This document shows positions 53,982 to 59,336 of a stretch of DNA of 59,336 nucleotides, one piece after another. Origin of the DNA: Gemmatimonadota bacterium (GTDB taxonomy: Bacteria > Latescibacterota > UBA2968); contig VXRD01000013.1 in assembly GCA_009838845.1 (NCBI GenBank), positions 1 to 59,336 of the forward strand, written 5' to 3'. Positions within the stretch are counted from its first letter, which is position 1. The number at the start of each line of letters is the position of its first letter. The notes beneath the pieces were generated by a model. That model did not search any database. It was not told the origin of the DNA and saw only the letters and a list, made by a program, of their open reading frames with translations. The position numbers were made by a program, and so were the translations under genes.

Positions 53982-55256
53982 TCAGTCCGTCAAGTGCGAA
54001 GTCACAAGATCTCTTAGCTGACTCGCAAAGGCATACTTTGCGACAAGCAAACCGTTCTGATCTATCAGGAAGTATGCTGGAATCATATCGACATTGTAGG
54101 CTCTCGATATCCTTCTCTCGGGCTGGGTGTCCACGACGTGATGCCAACCCATTTGGTTGTCCTGTGTGAACTGCAACACTTTGTCCTTGGATTTGTCAGC
54201 ACTTACACTGATGATGGCAAAACCTTTGTCGGCATAGTCCCGCCACAGACTTCTGAGTGCAGGTATATGGCTTATGCACGGCCCGCAGTATGTTGACCAG
54301 AAGTCCAGGAGTACAAGCTGATTTCGAAAGGACTCCAGATTGATCTCACTTCCAGACAAATCTGCGGCGGTGAAAGACGGTGCGGGTTTGCCCAATTCGA
54401 GGTCTCGTCTCTCTTCAACTGCAACGTCGTGGACAGCCAGTGTAAGCGTGCTACCATCAGGAGATATTCGTTCGACGCGGTACGGTGTTCCATTGATAGA
54501 GAAAGGCTTACTGGCTCTATAGACTTCGATTGACCTGTATCCGTTGTCGAGAATACCGTCGCCATTTGTGTCAAGTATTAACCTGGATGTCTTAGGATCA
54601 TAGGTTGCGTACTCCCCCTCTGCGTGAAGTCCCAGACGCATTTGTATCCTACCAAATTGTACCTTTCCTGTTAGAAGTTCTCTTACTTGTCCACGGAATT
54701 TAGGAATAGGAGGCTCGCCGGTTCTTTTTTTGTAGTTCGTGAATCGGTAAACCTCAATATCTACGTTTCGAGAGCGTACACGACCATCCTGTACATACTC
54801 GAATGCTACTTCGGCCACGCCCTTGTAGCCTCCTGTGTCTTCGCCAAAACTAAACGCGAGTCCCTGGAATATCTTCTCGTCTGAGAAATTCTCGTCATTG
54901 TCGGTATCGAATAAGAAGACATATTCGCCTGTCTCCGATTGTCCGGCCAAAAACGATACTGTGTCATCTGGTATGATCCCGCCATGAGGAGTGCCGGATG
55001 AGGAAAGTCTATACCCACCGAAAAATTGTACAGGAAAATCTTCAGGTATGCCTTTCAGTTCCTCAGCTGGCTCAAGACCAACCATCTTACTATCGGAGAG
55101 ATCCATTGATGGCCAGAGAAAGGTGACATCGTCAGGATCAGGCGTGGATCGCTCAAGATTAATCGTTATAGTATTATCACCCTCCGCCTCAAGGGGCTTG
55201 CCAGACAAGAGGATTATTAAGAGAAGAGACGCGAAATAGATGATTGTCCGGTTCAT
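53982..55256 (-). CDS. secreted TlpA-like thioredoxin with EF-hand-like loops (copy 2)
   Basis: A 424-residue protein. A signal peptide spans about residues 1-24 (IIYFASLLLIILLSGKPLEAEG). A 270-residue N-terminal part holds two Asp-rich calcium-type loops, DTDNDENFSDE and DTNGDGILDNG. The C-terminal domain (from about 290) is a TlpA/AhpC-TSA thioredoxin fold with active site CGPC (STYCGPC) and cis-Pro in VDMIPAYFLID. ATG 55256 is chosen because the signal peptide begins here; an in-frame ATG at 55289 overlaps the permease I stop just as the sigma gene overlaps permease H. It is probably periplasmic and redox-active. Confidence 0.87.
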   Translation of the reverse strand: MNRTIIYFASLLLIILLSGKPLEAEGDNTITINLERSTPDPDDVTFLWPSMDLSDSKMVGLEPAEELKGIPEDFPVQFFGGYRLSSSGTPHGGIIPDDTVSFLAGQSETGEYVFLFDTDNDENFSDEKIFQGLAFSFGEDTGGYKGVAEVAFEYVQDGRVRSRNVDIEVYRFTNYKKRTGEPPIPKFRGQVRELLTGKVQFGRIQMRLGLHAEGEYATYDPKTSRLILDTNGDGILDNGYRSIEVYRASKPFSINGTPYRVERISPDGSTLTLAVHDVAVEERRDLELGKPAPSFTAADLSGSEINLESFRNQLVLLDFWSTYCGPCISHIPALRSLWRDYADKGFAIISVSADKSKDKVLQFTQDNQMGWHHVVDTQPERRISRAYNVDMIPAYFLIDQNGLLVAKYAFASQLRDLVTSHLTD

Positions 55257-55281
55257 GAGAATACCATCCTTTCTGAGTAGT

Positions 55282-57738
55282 TTATTCATACCGCAATGCC
55301 TCCACGGGATTCATTTTTGCCGCTTTCACGGCTTGCAGGCTCACTGTTCCGATTACGACCAATAGGGTCAGCAAGCCGCCGAGTGCAAATACCCCGGCTG
55401 TCAACCCGATGCGATAGGCAAAACTCTGTAACCACCAGATCATTATTAGATAAGTCAGGGGCCAGGCGCATAGACTTGCGACTATAACCAGCATGACAAA
55501 TTCACGCGATAGCAGCGATACGATATTTAAAACCGAGGCGCCCATAATTTTTCGAATGCCTATTTCTTTGGTTCGCCTCGCCACGGCCAGTGCTGTTAAT
55601 CCAAATGCACCCAGACATGCGATAAAAACAGCCAGAATCGTTGCATAGCCCACGATTCTGCTCCAACTTAAAAAGTCCCGGTAATAATTCTCAATATCCT
55701 CGTCCACAAACGTGAAGTAAAACGGCTCGCCAGCGGGCGCGATCTCTTTCCATCCTGTTTCCAGGTATTTCAAGGTTTCGGCAACATCGCCAGGTTTGAT
55801 CCGCACTAAGAAATTTCTTGAATTTCCTATAGGACTCAGTAAAAGCATCGCGGGTTGAACGTTTTGCTGGAGCGGCATTAAATAGAAATCCTGCACCACG
55901 CCAATGACTCGGGTAACCCCTTTTGACTCTCTCAATACGCGTACTCCTCTGCCCTCAAATGTGATGGTCTGTCCAATCGGGTCGTCCCATCCCATCTGTT
56001 TGACCAGTTCTTCATTTACGAGAATGTTGCCCTGTGCTTGATCATTCGCATTAGAGTTAAAATCTCGCCCTGATAGCACCTTCATTTCGAGTGTTTTTAC
56101 AAAATCGTAATCCACATAGAAACGGCTTACCCACAGAGATTGCCCCTGTTCTCCTGTCCCTTCGTATCTACTTTGCCAACCCAACAGTGGTCTTCCCACT
56201 GTCGTGCCTCCAACCACCTTGTGATGTTGCAAATAATAGTTCTTGAGCAAATCGTGCTGCCCGCTAAAATCGTGAAGACTGTCTGTGTTAATGTCAATGA
56301 CAAATTCCTTGCTAAAACCAAGATCTTTTTCTTTTACAAATTGAAGTTGATAAACCATGATCAGCGTGCAGGTAATCAAAGCACTCGACACGGCAAACTG
56401 TCCAAAGACGAGTCCGCGACCAAACAGATTGCGATGGCTCAGCTTAAACCGCCCCGTGAGTATGCGAACCGGATTAAACCCGGATATCATAAATGCGGGA
56501 TAGCTGCCTATCAGGAGACCGACGACTGCGACCAGAGCGATTAAAAAGACAAAAGTAGGCCAGGTAAAAATGTTGTCGAAGGACAGGTTCTGATGCATAA
56601 ATTTGTTAAAAAACGGCAGTACCAGTTCGGCAAGTGACAGGCCCAAAACTACGGCCACAAGGCTCAATAAAACCGACTCGCTTAAAAATTGCCGAATCAG
56701 TTGAGGTCGCACCGCACCGACAACTTTGCGAATGCCCACTTCTTTTGTTCGGGTGACCAATCGACCCACTGCAAGGTTGACAAAATTGATGGAAGCCATT
56801 ACCAGAACCAGCAACGAAAGACAGATTAGCCCATACCCGTTCATTGGATCCCGGGGTGCCTTCATATTGCGGTAAGTGGAGTCTATAAGATCTATTCGAT
56901 GGTGCAAATTTGTCAGTGGCTGAAGTCGCAAATGTAAGTTGTCCGCTGAGATCTCTGGTCGCAGCATATGCGCTTTTACAATCGCGAGCATCGCCGGTTC
57001 TATATCTGTGGATTTTGTATTTTCACTCAGCTGGACGTAAGTACTACATCTGGAAAAGAGGTTCCAATCATCCGCTTCTCTACGCAGAAAAAACCATAGA
57101 TGCTGATATGGTAGCAACATCTCAAACTGAATCGATGAGTTATCGGGTATGGGGTCGGCAACGCCGGTTACTGTGAAGTCAGCGCGTTCGTGGCTCCATA
57201 GAGATCGCAGTGTCAGTTGATTTCCGATTGGATTTTCATCTCCGAAAATTTTCTTTGCTGTTTCAGCACTCAATACAACAGATTGCGGATGTTTGAGGGC
57301 AATTTCCGAATCGCCAGAGCGAAGGGAAAACGAAAACATGTCTAAGAATTCGGGATCTACGATCAGGAATGGCAACTTGAAGATCTGGTCTCCGTACGTA
57401 ATCTGTATCTCTTGATCACCGGGGTCGTCTCCTCGTCCGGCAACCAATCGCACAGCTTGGTCCACGTCTGTTGCAGTTTGTACCAATTCATTGCGCAAAG
57501 CGGTTGGGACCGTGGGTGTGCGATAAAATTTGTTATCTGGGCCACGAAATTCGGTATATACCCGATAGATTTGATCGGCATTCTTGTGGAACGCATCATA
57601 GGTCCATTCGTGATGTATGTACAGGAATGTCAAGATGCAAAACGCAATGCCGATTGCCAGGCCAGTAATGTTGATCGCGGAATACACTTTGTAGCGCACA
57701 AGATTTCGGTATGCTACTGTCAGATAGTTGCGGAGCAT
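55282..57738 (-). CDS. MacB/FtsX-type orphan permease I
   Basis: An 818-residue permease, the longest but for E, with extra residues in both periplasmic domains. Head: MLRNYLTVAYRNLVRYKVYSAINITGLAIG; tail: VSLQAVKAAKMNPVEALRYE. FtsX blocks: LAVGRLVTRTKEVGIRKVVGAVRPQL and VARRTKEIGIRKIMGASVLNI. It shares its ends with permease H. GGGAGAA precedes ATG 57738. It lies 44 bases after the first TlpA-like gene; this spacer is a near copy of the one between permease H and the other TlpA-like gene, showing block duplication. Confidence 0.9.
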   Translation of the reverse strand: MLRNYLTVAYRNLVRYKVYSAINITGLAIGIAFCILTFLYIHHEWTYDAFHKNADQIYRVYTEFRGPDNKFYRTPTVPTALRNELVQTATDVDQAVRLVAGRGDDPGDQEIQITYGDQIFKLPFLIVDPEFLDMFSFSLRSGDSEIALKHPQSVVLSAETAKKIFGDENPIGNQLTLRSLWSHERADFTVTGVADPIPDNSSIQFEMLLPYQHLWFFLRREADDWNLFSRCSTYVQLSENTKSTDIEPAMLAIVKAHMLRPEISADNLHLRLQPLTNLHHRIDLIDSTYRNMKAPRDPMNGYGLICLSLLVLVMASINFVNLAVGRLVTRTKEVGIRKVVGAVRPQLIRQFLSESVLLSLVAVVLGLSLAELVLPFFNKFMHQNLSFDNIFTWPTFVFLIALVAVVGLLIGSYPAFMISGFNPVRILTGRFKLSHRNLFGRGLVFGQFAVSSALITCTLIMVYQLQFVKEKDLGFSKEFVIDINTDSLHDFSGQHDLLKNYYLQHHKVVGGTTVGRPLLGWQSRYEGTGEQGQSLWVSRFYVDYDFVKTLEMKVLSGRDFNSNANDQAQGNILVNEELVKQMGWDDPIGQTITFEGRGVRVLRESKGVTRVIGVVQDFYLMPLQQNVQPAMLLLSPIGNSRNFLVRIKPGDVAETLKYLETGWKEIAPAGEPFYFTFVDEDIENYYRDFLSWSRIVGYATILAVFIACLGAFGLTALAVARRTKEIGIRKIMGASVLNIVSLLSREFVMLVIVASLCAWPLTYLIMIWWLQSFAYRIGLTAGVFALGGLLTLLVVIGTVSLQAVKAAKMNPVEALRYE

Positions 57739-57782
57739 TTTATTCTCCCTGGGTGTCTCAGGCGGTCATGACGAAGCTTGTC

Positions 57783-59219
57783 TTAAAGGAGTGGAGAGAT
57801 TAGAGTGAGGGCGACTCGAAAAGAACGATTCGTCATCATAACCTTTCCTTGCCGATCAATCAGAACATAGTGCGGAAGGCCTCCAATGTTATACATCTTT
57901 GATACCTTGTTATTGTTGTCTATAGCGTCCAGGATTTGGGGCCATCCAATGTGAGACTTCTCCACATAATTCTCAACTTTGTATCTTCTGGTATCGGAAC
58001 TGACGCCGATAATCTCGAAATTATCGCGGTCGAATTTTTCAGATAGCGCTTTCAATCTGGGGGTATCTTTGACACAAGGCCCGCACCCGGTGGACCAGAA
58101 GTCCAACAAAACGTATTTGCCCCTGAAATTTGAAAGCTGAAGATTCTTTCCGTCTATATCGGTAACTGCAAAATCGGGTGCTACAGAACCTCGCTCAATC
58201 TCAATCTTTGTTGGGACGGAGACATCTGATTTTCTGAGGATAATTTCATCACCAGAGGCGGAGATGCTTTTAACTTCAAATGTGATACCACCGATATTAA
58301 AGGGTTTGTCCGCGTCGTAATATTCCGGTGATTCGCGTTCACTCCCGAATATGCCATCGTGATCGAGATCCCATAGTATTCTGTTATAAATTTTGGTAGA
58401 GTAGGTCGCGAAGCGTCCTTTGTTGTAGATCGCCAGGTCGTATAATTGACCATCTATTTTCACTCGTCCTTTTCGGTATTCAGTTACGCTTCCCCTGAAT
58501 TTTGGGAAGGTTGGATCTTTCTGCTTTTTCACATATTGCGTATATCTATGAACCTCCACGCCCACCTTTTGGGTTTTGGCGATTCTACCATCGTTATATT
58601 CAAATTCAACGGTGGCATTTGCCTTTTGCCCATAAGAAGGTCTCCCTGGTAGAATGTAGCTCAACAGACGAAATACCGTACCGAAGTTCTCTGGATATAT
58701 CGCATGTTCATCGGAGAAGTCTTCATTGTTGTTGGTATCAAAAAGGAAAACAGCATTTCCATTTCGATCCCGGCCATTCACAAAGGATACTTTGCTATCT
58801 ACAGGTACCTCTAAGTCATACGGTTCCCAGAGTTTTCGATCGGTCTCTTCTTGATAATAAAGAATGCACAACTGTAGGGCACTCAACTCGAATACACCAT
58901 AGAATTCTATGGTCGTTCCCGGTGGAAATCCTCGCAGGCCCTCCTCGAGCGGTTTTCGACTTATCCAACCGTGATCATGAAAGTCAATCGACGATGACCT
59001 GAATCTCGATAATGCTTGTGCGCTTACAGGTACACGCTCCAGGGGGATCACAACTTCATCCATATTAGCTGAGTCAAATCGTGCAACGGATGGATCATCT
59101 GAGGAATCCTGGGCGTTATTGGAAATGCCGAAGAGTGTGGAATGGACAGAAAGTGAGAAGAGTATAAACAGACCAGCGAGAATGCTGTTCTTGCGGAAAA
59201 TCGGGCTGATGGAGATCAT
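57783..59219 (-). CDS. secreted TlpA-like thioredoxin with EF-hand-like loops (copy 1)
   Basis: A 478-residue protein with a signal sequence (hydrophobic residues 12-28). The N-terminal part has the same loop types as its neighbour (DTNNNEDFSDE and DLDHDGIFGSE) and a KFRGSV block also shared with it. The C-terminal thioredoxin domain (from about 345) carries CGPC (STGCGPC) near residue 374 and cis-Pro in IGGLPHYVLID. AGGAGG precedes ATG 59219. It is the first gene of the cluster in this window; an upstream promoter would lie beyond 59219. Confidence 0.87.
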   Translation of the reverse strand: MISISPIFRKNSILAGLFILFSLSVHSTLFGISNNAQDSSDDPSVARFDSANMDEVVIPLERVPVSAQALSRFRSSSIDFHDHGWISRKPLEEGLRGFPPGTTIEFYGVFELSALQLCILYYQEETDRKLWEPYDLEVPVDSKVSFVNGRDRNGNAVFLFDTNNNEDFSDEHAIYPENFGTVFRLLSYILPGRPSYGQKANATVEFEYNDGRIAKTQKVGVEVHRYTQYVKKQKDPTFPKFRGSVTEYRKGRVKIDGQLYDLAIYNKGRFATYSTKIYNRILWDLDHDGIFGSERESPEYYDADKPFNIGGITFEVKSISASGDEIILRKSDVSVPTKIEIERGSVAPDFAVTDIDGKNLQLSNFRGKYVLLDFWSTGCGPCVKDTPRLKALSEKFDRDNFEIIGVSSDTRRYKVENYVEKSHIGWPQILDAIDNNNKVSKMYNIGGLPHYVLIDRQGKVMMTNRSFRVALTLISPLL

Positions 59220-59336
59220 GATTTCCTCCTGAGGATTTTACGGCTGTAGGATCTGCGAGGATACCCCAATCTACACATTTTTAGGCGACGACTCTTTGCG
59301 GTGCGTGTTCTTTGTCCCGATTTTACTGCAATAATC
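59220..59336 (-). promoter_or_regulatory. upstream region of the permease-TlpA cluster, cut by the window edge
   Basis: A 117-base stretch without a gene. It holds the AGGAGG ribosome-binding site of the first TlpA-like gene. A fragment TGTCCCGATTTTACTGCA (near 59311-59328) vaguely recalls the enhancer palindromes at 45305, but it is not convincing alone and no sigma-54 promoter follows it. Confidence 0.3.

Noticed and set aside
1-59336. CRISPR arrays, tRNA or rRNA genes, complete insertion sequences
   Set aside because: No regularly spaced repeats, no T-loop-like GGTTCRANTCC segment in a cloverleaf context, no rRNA-like blocks and no transposase with catalytic motifs were seen by eye; a tRNAscan or ISfinder run was not possible.

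Overview
This 59.3-kb window comes from a bacterial chromosome of moderate GC with short intergenic gaps, Shine-Dalgarno starts and many four-base ATGA gene overlaps. The mix of genes (PhyH-type dioxygenase, sugar isomerase/epimerase, GH172/DUF2961 enzyme, arylsulfatase, a class Ic-like ribonucleotide reductase, many toxin-antitoxin genes, and tandem orphan FtsX/MacB-type permeases with sigma-54 elements) resembles uncultured marine or soil phyla such as Latescibacterota or Poribacteria. That placement is an inference from gene content; there is no rRNA, tRNA or other phylogenetic marker here, and no CRISPR array.

Region 1 (1-5038, + strand) is a compact catabolic-looking run: a small unknown protein, a PHP phosphoesterase, a small unknown protein overlapping a PhyH dioxygenase, a TIM-barrel isomerase/epimerase, a D-2-hydroxyacid dehydrogenase-like protein and an unknown protein. 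Region 2 (5101-10819, - strand) has a SWIM zinc-finger protein, an AAA/DUF4143 ATPase and an amidohydrolase-sulfatase pair; a 43-bp palindrome and a 99-bp terminal-inverted-repeat element lie between the ATPase and the sulfatase. Region 3 (10931-18000) has an EpmA-like ligase and split nrdB and nrdA genes. Each nrd gene has its own sigma-70 promoter, candidate NrdR boxes, a long structured 5' leader and an intrinsic terminator. NrdB carries Phe in place of the radical Tyr, as in class Ic enzymes.

Region 4 (18053-23376) has a GH172-family enzyme, a likely operon (alpha/beta hydrolase, LytS-type kinase, LytTR regulator, HAD phosphatase) and a histidine phosphatase. Region 5 (23388-28569) is a toxin-antitoxin scrapyard: a DUF2442-PIN pair, lone HigA-like and AbrB-like antitoxins, and several genes that keep both ends but have lost their middle. 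Between them lie a metallophosphoesterase and a secreted eukaryotic-type EndoU ribonuclease, preceded by a strong orphan terminator hairpin.

Region 6 (28589-59219, - strand) is the main feature: a pair of ABC exporters, then nine intact ~780-834-residue eight-helix orphan MacB/FtsX permeases in tandem, with no stand-alone partner ATPase. At the upstream end they are interleaved with two secreted TlpA-like thioredoxin proteins and an ECF sigma factor. A MazEF-like pair (opposite strand) and a DUF2283-DUF4258 pair sit exactly at permease gene boundaries. A near-perfect sigma-54 promoter with two enhancer-like palindromes drives the permease at 45138. The reading offered here is a duplicating, mosaic permease array under ECF and sigma-54 control, stabilised by toxin-antitoxin cassettes; its substrate is unknown.
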